Assembly (NCBI GenBank): GCA_963800235.1
Contig: CAWDAD010000001.1
Coordinates: forward strand, 1,426,001-1,490,000
DNA length: 64,000 nt
Origin: CAVVNP01 sp963800235
GTDB taxonomy: Bacteria > Actinomycetota > Acidimicrobiia > Acidimicrobiales > Iamiaceae
Direction: 5' to 3'
The position numbers and the translations under genes are program-made. Positions 1 to 7,020 of this stretch are shown here, piece after piece. Below the pieces are notes generated by a model that did no database searches, was not told where the DNA came from, and saw only the letters and a list, made by a program, of their open reading frames with translations. The first letter of the stretch is position 1. Each line of letters opens with the position of its first letter.

Positions 1-204
1 GGCGCCGGCGCAGAACGCCTTCTCGCCGGCGCCGGTGAGCACCACCACCCGCACCTCGGGATCGGCCTTGGCGTCGGCGAAGCGCTGACGGAGCTCGGTC
101 ATGACGTCCCACGAGAGGGCGTTGCGCTTCTCGGGCCGGTCGATGGTGAGCCGGGCCACGTGGCCGTCCACCTCGTAGCGGACCGCCGGTCGCTCGTCGG
201 GCAT
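1..204 (-). CDS. Enoyl-CoA hydratase/isomerase family protein, 3' end beyond window
   Basis: Only the first 68 codons are present; the gene runs off the left edge. The N-terminus carries the crotonase pattern: a short first beta strand, then IDRPEKRNALS (the family's RP-x-x-x-NAL motif) and, near the edge, VVVLTGAGEKAFCAGA, which leads into the A-G-A/G-D-L oxyanion-hole loop. Members hydrate or isomerise enoyl-CoA thioesters, usually in beta-oxidation. The ATG at 204 is the natural start because the conserved fold begins about ten residues later. The exact substrate cannot be told from this fragment. Confidence 0.85.
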   Translation of the reverse strand, partial: MPDERPAVRYEVDGHVARLTIDRPEKRNALSWDVMTELRQRFADAKADPEVRVVVLTGAGEKAFCAGA

Positions 205-259
205 GGGGAGAGACGGTACCGGCCCGGTCCGGGGCGCAGGCCTCCCCGCCCGTGCCGGC

Positions 260-346
260 GACGTCGACACGGTCGCCGACGTCGGCGACATCGACACCGT
301 CGCCGGTGTCGGCGACATCGACACGGTCGCCGGCGTCGGCGACGTC
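260..346. repeat. 27-bp tandem repeat, about 3.2 copies
   Basis: Three consecutive 27-bp units begin at 260, 287 and 314, followed by a 6-bp partial unit. Each is built from GTCGGCGAC and GTCGCCG blocks and differs from the others at only a few bases. The array lies between the divergent crotonase and FGGY kinase genes, ending 17 bp before the kinase start. It also contains short inverted GTCGGCGAC/GTCGCCGAC arms, so it could fold or bind protein. Confidence 0.8.
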
Positions 347-363
347 TGCTGTGCTGTGCCCCG

Positions 364-1929
364 ATGAGCGAACCACCCGCCGCCTCCGCGCCCGCCGACC
401 ACGTCCTGGCCATCGACCTCGGCACCGGCGGTCCCAAGGCCGCGCTGGTCACCCTCGACGGCGACATCGTGGGCAGCGAGTTCGAGGCGACCGGCCTGCA
501 GCTGAACGACAAGGGCGGGGCCGAGCAGGACCCCGACGCCTGGTGGACGGCCATCACCACCGCCGTGCGCCGACTGCTCGGCCAGGGCCTGGTCCCCGTC
601 GAGCGGATCGCCGCGGTGAGCGTCACCGCCCAGTGGTCGGGCACCGTGGCCGTCGACGAGCACGGCGACCACCTGTACCCCGCCGTGATCTGGATGGACT
701 CCCGAGGCGCCGAGGCGGTGAAGCAGGCGGTCGGCGGTCCGATCCGGGTGCTCGGCTACGACCCCCGCAAGCTGCGGGCCTGGATCCGGAAGACCGGCGG
801 CGCCCCGAGCCACTCGGGCAAGGACTCGATCGCCCACATCCTGTGGCTGAAGGCCGAGCGCCCCGAGGTGTACCGGGCGGCGCACAAGTTCCTCGAGCCG
901 TGCGACTACCTGAACGCCCGCCTGACCGGCCGCATGGTCACCAGCTTCGACTGCGTGGTCGCCCACTGGATCACCGACAACCGCGACATCACCGACGTCC
1001 ACTACGACGACCAGCTCGTCGGCTGGTGCGGCGTCGACCGGGCCAAGCTGCCCGACCTGGTGCCGTCGGCCACCGTGGTCGGCGAGGTGACCGCGGCCGT
1101 CGCCGACGAGTGGGGGCTGGCACCGGGCACCCAGGTCGTGACCGCCACCGGAGACGTCCACAGCGCGGTGGTCGGGTCGGGCGCGCTGGAGGACTTCGCC
1201 GCCCACCTCTACATCGGCACCTCGTCCTGGCTGTCGTGCCACGTGCCCGAGAAGAAGACCGACCTGCTGCACAACCAGGCCGCCCTGCCCTCGGCGCTGC
1301 CGGGCAAGTACTTCCTGGCCAACGAGCACGAGGCGGCCGGCGCCTGCCTGCTGTGGCTGCGCGACCAGATCGGACTGGCCGCCGACTTCGACGAGATGAA
1401 CGAGCTGGTGGCCCAGTCGCCGGTGGGCGCGAACAAGTTGCTCTTCACGCCGTGGCTGAACGGCGAGCGCACGCCCGTCGACGACCACACCATCCGGGGG
1501 AGCTGGTCGAACCTCACCCTCGCCCACGACCGGGCCGACCTGGTGCGCTCGGTGTTCGAGGGGGTGGCGTTCAACAGCCGGTGGCTGCTCGACGGGGCCG
1601 AGAAGTTCCTGAAGCGCCGCTTCGACGGCCTCAACTTCATCGGCGGCGGTGCCAAGTCGAACGCCTGGTGCCAGATCCACGCCGACGTGCTCGACCGGCC
1701 GATCCGCCAGATGGCCGACCCCCAGCACGCCAACAGCCGGGGCGCCGCCTTCGTCGCCTCGCTGGCCCTCGGCCACCGCGACGCCGGCGAGCTGTCCCAG
1801 CAGGTGGGCGTCACCGCCACCTTCACCCCCGACCCGGCCAACCGGGCCGTCTACGACGAGCTCTACGGCGCCTTCGTCGACCTCTACAAGGCCACCAAGG
1901 GCATCCACCGCACCCTCAACCGCCACTGA
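364..1929 (+). CDS. FGGY-family carbohydrate kinase (xylulokinase-like)
   Basis: A 521-residue sugar kinase of the ASKHA fold. The phosphate-1 loop is AIDLGTGGPKAAL near residues 16-28, and the second lobe contains TATGDVHSAVVGSG and FIGGGAKSNAWCQI, the adenosine-binding region. The length matches xylulokinases and glycerol/ribulokinase relatives (480-530). Family members phosphorylate a sugar or polyol with ATP in the cytosol. The substrate is not fixed here because no transporter or isomerase is adjacent. The reading frame is open upstream to 160, but that stretch is Arg-rich and encodes the tandem repeat. The ATG at 364 starts just before the conserved domain. Confidence 0.88.
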   Translation: MSEPPAASAPADHVLAIDLGTGGPKAALVTLDGDIVGSEFEATGLQLNDKGGAEQDPDAWWTAITTAVRRLLGQGLVPVERIAAVSVTAQWSGTVAVDEHGDHLYPAVIWMDSRGAEAVKQAVGGPIRVLGYDPRKLRAWIRKTGGAPSHSGKDSIAHILWLKAERPEVYRAAHKFLEPCDYLNARLTGRMVTSFDCVVAHWITDNRDITDVHYDDQLVGWCGVDRAKLPDLVPSATVVGEVTAAVADEWGLAPGTQVVTATGDVHSAVVGSGALEDFAAHLYIGTSSWLSCHVPEKKTDLLHNQAALPSALPGKYFLANEHEAAGACLLWLRDQIGLAADFDEMNELVAQSPVGANKLLFTPWLNGERTPVDDHTIRGSWSNLTLAHDRADLVRSVFEGVAFNSRWLLDGAEKFLKRRFDGLNFIGGGAKSNAWCQIHADVLDRPIRQMADPQHANSRGAAFVASLALGHRDAGELSQQVGVTATFTPDPANRAVYDELYGAFVDLYKATKGIHRTLNRH

Positions 1930-1946
1930 CGACCACCTCTCACCAT

Positions 1947-1991
1947 TTCGTGAAGCAGAACCGTCGATGAGCGACGGATCGCCTTCACGAA
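1947..1991. repeat. Palindromic element, left copy flanking the AbiEi/DUF559 gene
   Basis: A 45-nt two-tier hairpin. The outer arms TTCGTGAAG (1947-1955) and CTTCACGAA (1983-1991) are perfect complements. The inner arms CCGTCG (1961-1966) and CGACGG (1972-1977) close a 5-nt loop, ATGAG. The stop codon of the neighbouring minus-strand gene lies inside the 3' arm. A close relative sits at 2956-3007 on the other side of that gene. It may also work as a terminator between the convergent genes. Confidence 0.85.
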
Positions 1992-2899
1992 GCGGGACGA
2001 AGGGCGAGGTGCCGGGCGATGGTGGCGACCACGTAGTCGGGACGGCCCACCACGTCGTCGTAGGTGAAGCGCAGCACGCGCCACCCGTTGGCCGTGAGGC
2101 GAGCCATGCGCTCGGCATCCGCCTGCCGCTCCAGCCGGGTGGCGTGCGATCCGTGGCCGTCGAACTCGACGACGAGCCCAGCCTCCTCGTAGGTGAGGTC
2201 GACCCGAGTCGCACGACCGTCGGGCGCTGACCAGACCTGCCAGCGACCTGTCGGCAGCGCCGATGCGTCGATGACCGCCTTCGCCCGACGCTCGAGCCAC
2301 GAGTCGAGCACCGGTTCGAAGCCCGTCTCGTCGAGCAGTCGAGCGAGCTTCCTCACGCCTCGCACGCCGCTCGCCCGCCGTTCGTCGAGCCGCCACCGGA
2401 GGAGGTCGGTCGCGACCAGCCCCTGTCGGCAGGCGTCGTCGAGCAGCCGCCTCAACTGGTTCGCACCCAGCCTCGGCGCGATGTCGAGAAGGGTCCGCTC
2501 GGCGATGGTCACGGGGAACGGCCCCGAACGGTCGATGTCCTCGGAGGGGAGGAAGGCGCTGCGGTGGACCCGGCCTCGGTGCAGCGTCGGTGCCCGGCCG
2601 AGCGGGACGGTGACCTCCACCGCGCCCTGGCCGATGCCCTGGAAGCCGAGCAGGGCGGCTGCCGACATGTGCGACACGACGCCTCCGGTCGAGGCGGCCG
2701 CCGCTCGGACCCTGCGCGACCAGGTCAACGGCAGGCCACCGAGCAGGTACGCCCCCGGCGCGACCCGCACGAGACGACCGTCTGCGAGGCGGGTGCGCCG
2801 GGCCCGCTCGCTCAACCCGAGCGCATGGAGCTGGGCGGCCGTGAGCAGGCCGTCGCTCGTCCGGGCCGCCGTGAGGATCCGGGTGTCGATGACCGCCAT
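1985..2899 (-). CDS. AbiEi-type antitoxin domain + DUF559 (VSR-like) endonuclease-fold protein
   Basis: A protein of 304 residues. The N-terminal part (about 1-90; LTAAQLHALGLSERARRTRLADGRLVRVAPGAYLL) is the winged-helix AbiEi_4-type domain found in type IV antitoxins and many orphan actinobacterial proteins. The C-terminal part (about 215-300) is DUF559-like: VDLTYEEAGLVVEFDGHGSH followed by R-x-x-D-x-x-R and GWRVLRFTYDDV. This resembles the PD-(D/E)xK core of very-short-patch-repair nucleases, with candidate acidic residues in VDL and EFD. No AbiEii toxin partner is adjacent. The gene is bracketed by two related palindromes, and its stop codon lies in one of them, which suggests it moves or is maintained as a unit. 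The biological role is unknown. Confidence 0.8.
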   Translation of the reverse strand: MAVIDTRILTAARTSDGLLTAAQLHALGLSERARRTRLADGRLVRVAPGAYLLGGLPLTWSRRVRAAAASTGGVVSHMSAAALLGFQGIGQGAVEVTVPLGRAPTLHRGRVHRSAFLPSEDIDRSGPFPVTIAERTLLDIAPRLGANQLRRLLDDACRQGLVATDLLRWRLDERRASGVRGVRKLARLLDETGFEPVLDSWLERRAKAVIDASALPTGRWQVWSAPDGRATRVDLTYEEAGLVVEFDGHGSHATRLERQADAERMARLTANGWRVLRFTYDDVVGRPDYVVATIARHLALRPAS

Positions 2900-2955
2900 G
2901 CGCCCATGATCACGAGTGGGTACGACAAGGCGCCCCGGAGCCCACGGCGGGGCCG

Positions 2956-3007
2956 CTTCGTGCAGCACATCCGTCGATGAACGACGGTTCTCCTTCACAG
3001 AACGAAG
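2956..3007. repeat. Palindromic element, right copy flanking the AbiEi/DUF559 gene
   Basis: Related to the element at 1947-1991. It has the same inner stem CCGTCG/CGACGG (2971-2976 and 2982-2987) with loop ATGAA, and outer arms CTTCGT (2956-2961) and ACGAAG (3002-3007) with a CCTTCAC segment also found in the left copy. The inner stems of the two copies are exactly 1010 bp apart. It lies between the divergent AbiEi/DUF559 and decarboxylase genes. Confidence 0.8.
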
Positions 3008-3077
3008 GCGGGGGGTGAGCGGGGAGGGGGGTGAGCGGGACGGCGTGGCGGAGGCGGGCGTGGGAAGCTCGGCGGCG

Positions 3078-4484
3078 ATGAGCGACTTCCCGTATGCCGA
3101 CCGCTTCCCCGTGAACCGCACGCTGCCCGAGCACGGGCGCGAACCCCAGGACGTGCTCGACGAGCTGGCGACCATGGCCAAGGAGGAGGACGCGCTCTGG
3201 GAGGGCGGCCGGGTCTCGGGGACCATGTACTGCGGCGACCACGAGCACTACGGCTTCCTGAACGAGGCGTTCGGGCTGTTCGCCCACGTGAACATCCTCC
3301 AGCGCGACATCTGCCCGAGCGCCACCAAGATGGAGGGCGAGATCATCGCCATGGCGCTCGACCTGTTCAACGCCGGCGAGGTCCCGAGCGAGGGCGGGCA
3401 CGCCGGCGAGCCGGCCGGGCTCATCACCACCGGCGGCACCGGCAGCATCATGCACGCCGTCCTGGCCATGCGGGAGACGGCGGCCAAGGAGCGGGGCGTC
3501 ACCCGGCCGAACTTCATCAAGCCCGAGACCGGCCACCCCGCCTTCGACAAGAGCTGCCACCTGTTCGGCGTCGAGCTGCGCCGGGCCCCCTGCGACCCCG
3601 AGACCACCCAGGTCGACGTCGACTGGGTCGACCAGCACGTCGACGACCAGACCATCGGGATCATGGGCTCGGCCTGCAACTACGGCTACGGCACCATCGA
3701 CCCCATCGCCGAGCTGAGCGAGGTCGCCCTCCGCCACGGCGTCGGCCTGCACGTCGACTGCTGCCTGGGCGGGTTCATCCTCCCCTTCGGCCAACAGCTC
3801 GGCCTCGACATCCCGGTCTTCGACTTCCGCATCCCCGGCGTCACCAGCATCTCGGCGGACACCCACAAGTACGGCTACGCCTTCAAGGGCAGCTCCACGG
3901 TGCTGTTCCGGGACAAGTCGTGGCGGAACCACCAGTACTTCTTCCTCACCGACTGGACCGGGGGGAAGTACGGCTCGCCGGGCATGGAGGGCTCGCGCTC
4001 GGGCGGTCTGCTGGCCGCGACGTGGGCGTCGATGGTGAAGACGGGACGGGACGGCTACCTGCGCTACGCCCAGCAGATCTTCGACACCGCGGCGGCCATG
4101 CAGGAGGCGGTGCGCAGCCACCCGGAGCTGGTGCTGATGGGCGACCCGACGTTCCTCTTCAGCTTCCGCAGCGACGAGTTCGACGTGTACCACATCAACG
4201 ACCACATGCGGCCGAAGGGCTGGCGCTTCAACGGCCAGCAGTACCCCAACGCCCTGCACATGGCGGTGACCCGACCCCAGACCCAGCCGGGGGTCGTCGA
4301 GGCCTTCGCCGCCGATCTGGCCGAGGCGGTCGACTACGCCAAGCAGAAGGGCGACGAGCCGGCGGCCTCCGGCGCCATCTACGGCGGGGTGGCCGGCGGC
4401 ATGACCGACGAGGCCGACGAGTTCATCCGCTCGGTCATGGAGGACATGTTCGACACCCAGCAGTCGCTGCCGCCGGAGCGCTGA
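3078..4484 (+). CDS. PLP-dependent decarboxylase/lyase (GadB / sphingosine-1-phosphate lyase-like)
   Basis: A 468-residue fold-type I PLP enzyme of the group II decarboxylase superfamily. SADTHKYGYAFKGSS contains the Schiff-base lysine (about K264). LHVDCCLGGFILPF holds the Asp that contacts the pyridine nitrogen, and TTGGTGSIMHAVLAMRE binds the cofactor phosphate. HKYGYAFKGSS, and the overall pattern ending with IYGGVAGGMTDEADEF, resemble sphingosine-1-phosphate lyase and its bacterial homologues more than glutamate decarboxylases. The reaction is therefore cleavage or decarboxylation of an amino compound, substrate unknown. The ATG at 3078 follows a purine-rich leader. A strong hairpin terminator follows the stop. 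Confidence 0.82.
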   Translation: MSDFPYADRFPVNRTLPEHGREPQDVLDELATMAKEEDALWEGGRVSGTMYCGDHEHYGFLNEAFGLFAHVNILQRDICPSATKMEGEIIAMALDLFNAGEVPSEGGHAGEPAGLITTGGTGSIMHAVLAMRETAAKERGVTRPNFIKPETGHPAFDKSCHLFGVELRRAPCDPETTQVDVDWVDQHVDDQTIGIMGSACNYGYGTIDPIAELSEVALRHGVGLHVDCCLGGFILPFGQQLGLDIPVFDFRIPGVTSISADTHKYGYAFKGSSTVLFRDKSWRNHQYFFLTDWTGGKYGSPGMEGSRSGGLLAATWASMVKTGRDGYLRYAQQIFDTAAAMQEAVRSHPELVLMGDPTFLFSFRSDEFDVYHINDHMRPKGWRFNGQQYPNALHMAVTRPQTQPGVVEAFAADLAEAVDYAKQKGDEPAASGAIYGGVAGGMTDEADEFIRSVMEDMFDTQQSLPPER

Positions 4485-4496
4485 GGGCCCGGACGC

Positions 4497-4530
4497 GACG
4501 GAGGTCCGGCATCGTCGCCGGACCTCCGTC
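4497..4530. terminator. Bidirectional hairpin terminator
   Basis: A perfect 14-bp stem (4497-4510 with 4517-4530) closes a 6-nt loop, ATCGTC. It lies between two convergent genes and begins 12 nt after the decarboxylase stop and ends 20 nt before the CsbD stop. No U tract follows, as is usual in GC-rich actinobacteria. Confidence 0.8.
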
Positions 4531-4550
4531 TGCGATCTGGGGAGACCAGG

Positions 4551-4790
4551 TCAGTCCTGATGGGCCTCCTGCTGGGCCTCCTTGGTCTCGGCCTGGGCAC
4601 GGGCCTTCTCGGCCTCGGCCTCCTTCTCGGCCACGTCGCGCTGGGCGTCGGCCTTGTCCTCCTGGGCCTTGCCCTCCTGGGCGAGCTGGTCGTTGTTGGT
4701 GACCGCGCCGGCCACCTCCTTGGCCTTGCCCTTGACGCCCTCGACGACGCCCTTCACGCCGGCTTCTGCGCCGGTGTCGTTGTCAGCCAT
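4551..4790 (-). CDS. CsbD-like stress protein
   Basis: A small, charged, helical protein of 79 residues. The N-terminal half, GVKGVVEGVKGKAKEVAGAVTNNDQLAQEGKAQEDKADAQ, is the CsbD/YjbJ motif (K-G-K-x-K-E-x-x-G with N-x-x-L-x-x-x-G-K). The C-terminal half is an Ala/Glu/Lys/Gln-rich helix likely to form a coiled coil. Family members accumulate under general stress; their molecular function is not established. The ATG at 4790 is preceded by AGGAGA at a good distance, and that decides the start against a longer frame. Confidence 0.85.
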   Translation of the reverse strand: MADNDTGAEAGVKGVVEGVKGKAKEVAGAVTNNDQLAQEGKAQEDKADAQRDVAEKEAEAEKARAQAETKEAQQEAHQD

Positions 4791-4871
4791 GTGCTTCTCC
4801 TCTGATGTGGGGTTCTCGTCGGGTCTACCCACCGCCCTACGCGCTAACCACAGCAAGCGCGTGACATCGGG

Positions 4872-4877
4872 CATGCT
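4872..4877 (+). promoter_or_regulatory. Candidate -10 box, leaderless
   Basis: CATGCT lies 6 nt before the GTG at 4884. It fits the TANNNT-like spacing seen at many genes in this window but deviates at the first base. Confidence 0.3.
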
Positions 4878-4883
4878 GGCCCG

Positions 4884-5177
4884 GTGCCCGACCTCCCGGC
4901 GCCGAGGGACCCCGTCCCCCCCTCACCCGACCCGGTGCTGGCCCGCCGGGCCCGCATCGCCGGCTGGGTGACGGTCGGCCAGCGGGTCGGCTACGCCCTC
5001 TTCGCCGTCGCCACGATCGCCTTCTTCGTCGGGTTGCTCGCCGGCTTCGACCACGCGGTGACCACCACCGTCGTGGCCTGCCTGGTGGTGGGGTCGCTCA
5101 TCCTCGCCCCCGCCATCGTCTTCGGCTACGGGGTGAAGGCGGCCGACCGGGCCGACCGCGAGGGCTCCTGGGACTGA
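4884..5177 (+). CDS. Small two-helix membrane protein, function unknown
   Basis: A protein of 97 residues. A proline-rich N-terminus of about 20 residues is followed by an Arg-rich segment and two hydrophobic helices (about 28-53 and 61-83) joined by a short Gly-Phe-Asp loop; the tail is charged (KAADRADREGSWD). This is the layout of the small actinobacterial membrane proteins often annotated as hypothetical. GTG at 4884 is the start because no in-frame ATG lies upstream. I cannot assign a function. Confidence 0.6.
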   Translation: MPDLPAPRDPVPPSPDPVLARRARIAGWVTVGQRVGYALFAVATIAFFVGLLAGFDHAVTTTVVACLVVGSLILAPAIVFGYGVKAADRADREGSWD

Positions 5178-5215
5178 GCGCGACGCGCCGCCGGGCCGGG
5201 CCGGGAGGCCGCCGG

Positions 5216-5221
5216 TACCAT
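5216..5221 (+). promoter_or_regulatory. Candidate -10 box of the alcohol dehydrogenase gene
   Basis: TACCAT lies 31 nt before the preferred ATG at 5253. An ATG at 5220 overlaps this hexamer, which argues that the true start is the downstream ATG, which has its own GGAG ribosome-binding site. Confidence 0.4.
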
Positions 5222-5252
5222 GCCGCCGACGTCCCCCGACCCTGGAGCACCC

Positions 5253-6359
5253 ATGAAGGCAGCGGTACTGAACGGCCCCGAGACCCCCCTCGTCGTCCGC
5301 GACGACGTCGAGATCGCCCCGCCGGCGGCCGGCGAGGTGAAGGTGCGCATCGAGGCCTCGGGCGTCTGCCACTCCGACCTGTCCGTGCAGAACGGCACCA
5401 TCCCCCTGCCCACCCCGATCGTGCTCGGCCACGAGGGCGCCGGCATCGTCGAGGAGGTGGGCGAGGGCGTCAGCTCGGTCCAGCCCGGCGACCACGTCGT
5501 GCTGTCGTTCGTCCCGAACTGCGGCGAGTGCTACACGTGCCGGCGCGGCCAGGGCTTCCTCTGCGAGAAGGCCGGCATGCAGGCGGCGGGCGGCCAGCTC
5601 GACGGCACCACCCGCCTGTCCACGCCGGACGGCGCCCTGCACCAGATGGCCTGCCTCGGCACCTTCGGCCAGTGGGCCATCGTGCCGGAGATCTCCATGG
5701 TGAAGATCCCCGACGACGTGCCCCTCGAGGTGGCGGCGCTGATCGGTTGCGGCGTCCTCACCGGCGTCGGCGCCGCCCTGAACACCGCCGACATCCACCA
5801 GGGCGACACGGTCGCGGTCATCGGCTGCGGCGGCGTCGGCCTCAACATCATCCAGGGCGCCCGCATCGCCGGGGCCGGCCGCATCATCGCCATCGACCAG
5901 TTCGACTCCAAGCTCGAGATGGCCAAGGAGTTCGGCGCGACCGACACCATCAACGCCGGCGAGAAGAACGCGGTGGCCGAGGTGGCGACGCTGAACGAGG
6001 GGCGGGGGGCCGACGTGGCCTTCGAGGCCATCGGCATCGAGCCGACGATCATGCAGGCCATCGACATGATCCGCCCGGGCGGCGAGGCCGTCCTGGTCGG
6101 CGTGCCCCGCATGGACGTCATGCTCAACCTGAACGCCGCCTTCACCTTCCTGTACCTGAACAAGACCATCAAGGGCTGCTGGTACGGGTCCTCGAACGTG
6201 CAGGAGGACGTCCCGAAGCTGCTCGACCTGTACCAGAAGGGCGAGCTGAAGCTGAAGGAGCTGATCTCCCGCGAGATCACCGTCGGCGACGTGAACGAGG
6301 CCTTCGACGCCATGGGCTCCGGTGAGGTGGCGAGGTCGGTGATCCGCCACGAGCACTGA
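5253..6359 (+). CDS. Zinc-dependent alcohol dehydrogenase (class III-like, NAD-linked)
   Basis: A medium-chain dehydrogenase of 368 residues. The catalytic zinc ligands are the Cys of SGVCHSDLS (about C37) and the His of LGHEGAG (about H59), with a third Cys in ALIGCGVLTGVG. The structural zinc site is the four-Cys loop CGECYTCRRGQGFLC (about 89-103). The Rossmann motif is GCGGVGLNIIQGA. The length and the intact structural-zinc loop match the class III / mycothiol-dependent-like group, which oxidises alcohols or hydroxymethyl adducts. The substrate is not determined. ATG 5253 (MKAAVLNGPE) is the family start. A TetR gene follows 37 nt later and may regulate it. Confidence 0.88.
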   Translation: MKAAVLNGPETPLVVRDDVEIAPPAAGEVKVRIEASGVCHSDLSVQNGTIPLPTPIVLGHEGAGIVEEVGEGVSSVQPGDHVVLSFVPNCGECYTCRRGQGFLCEKAGMQAAGGQLDGTTRLSTPDGALHQMACLGTFGQWAIVPEISMVKIPDDVPLEVAALIGCGVLTGVGAALNTADIHQGDTVAVIGCGGVGLNIIQGARIAGAGRIIAIDQFDSKLEMAKEFGATDTINAGEKNAVAEVATLNEGRGADVAFEAIGIEPTIMQAIDMIRPGGEAVLVGVPRMDVMLNLNAAFTFLYLNKTIKGCWYGSSNVQEDVPKLLDLYQKGELKLKELISREITVGDVNEAFDAMGSGEVARSVIRHEH

Positions 6360-6396
6360 GCGCGGCGCACGGCCGAGGGCGGCGGGATCGGGCCGG

Positions 6397-6987
6397 CTGC
6401 CCGCGCCCGAGCGCCGGCGCCAGCTGCTCGACCGGTCGCTGCCGGTCTTCGCCCGCCAGGGGTACCACGACACGTCGATGAACCAGGTCGCGGAGGCGGC
6501 GGGCGTCACCAAGCCGGTGCTGTACCAGCACTTCCCGTCGAAGCGGGCGCTCTACCTGGCGCTGGTCGACGACGTCGGCACCCGCATCGAGGAGGCCATC
6601 ACCAAGGCGGTGGCCGAGGCCGACGGGCCACGCGACCAGGTCGAGCGGGGCTTCCGGGCGTTCTGCCGGTTCGCGGTCGACGACCGGGCCGCCTTCGACC
6701 TGCTGTTCGCACGCGGGTCCTGGGGCTCCGACCCGGAGTTCACCCAGCGGGTGCGCCAGGTCGAGGCCAGCCTGGCCGCCGACATCGCCGCGCTGATCAC
6801 CGTCGAGGGCCTGTCGGCCGAGCGGCGCGAGCTGCTGGCCACCGGGATCGTCGGCCTGACGGTGGCAGCGTTCCGCCAGTGGCTCGGTCGGGCGAGCGAC
6901 GACGGCGAGCTCGACCCCGAGGTCCTGGCCCCCCAACTCGCCGAGCTGGTCTGGGCCGGCCTGCGCGGCATCCGATCTCCCGGCTGA
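6397..6987 (+). CDS. TetR-family transcriptional regulator with no ATG/GTG/TTG at its natural start
   Basis: A regulator of about 196 residues. The DNA-binding domain reads RRRQLLDRSLPVFARQGYHDTSMNQVAEAAGVTKPVLYQHFPSKRALYLAL (given here in parts: helix 1 from 6409, recognition helix VTKPVLYQHF near 6505-6534). The first ordinary start codon, ATG 6478, would remove helix 1 of the TetR domain. Upstream to the in-frame stop at 6340 there is no ATG, GTG or TTG, but a CTG lies at 6397, just before the conserved part. I therefore place the start at CTG 6397. A ligand-binding domain follows. It probably regulates itself or the upstream dehydrogenase. Confidence 0.72.
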   Translation: MPAPERRRQLLDRSLPVFARQGYHDTSMNQVAEAAGVTKPVLYQHFPSKRALYLALVDDVGTRIEEAITKAVAEADGPRDQVERGFRAFCRFAVDDRAAFDLLFARGSWGSDPEFTQRVRQVEASLAADIAALITVEGLSAERRELLATGIVGLTVAAFRQWLGRASDDGELDPEVLAPQLAELVWAGLRGIRSPG

Positions 6988-7020
6988 CTCGACCGGGTCG
7001 GACGGATTCGGCGGGTCGCC

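Noticed and set aside
160..363. Upstream extension of the FGGY kinase
   Set aside because: The extra 68 residues are Arg-rich and translate the 27-bp repeat; family members start at the ATG at 364.
5220..5252. Earlier ATG for the alcohol dehydrogenase
   Set aside because: It overlaps a -10-like hexamer, lacks a ribosome-binding site and adds 11 non-conserved residues.
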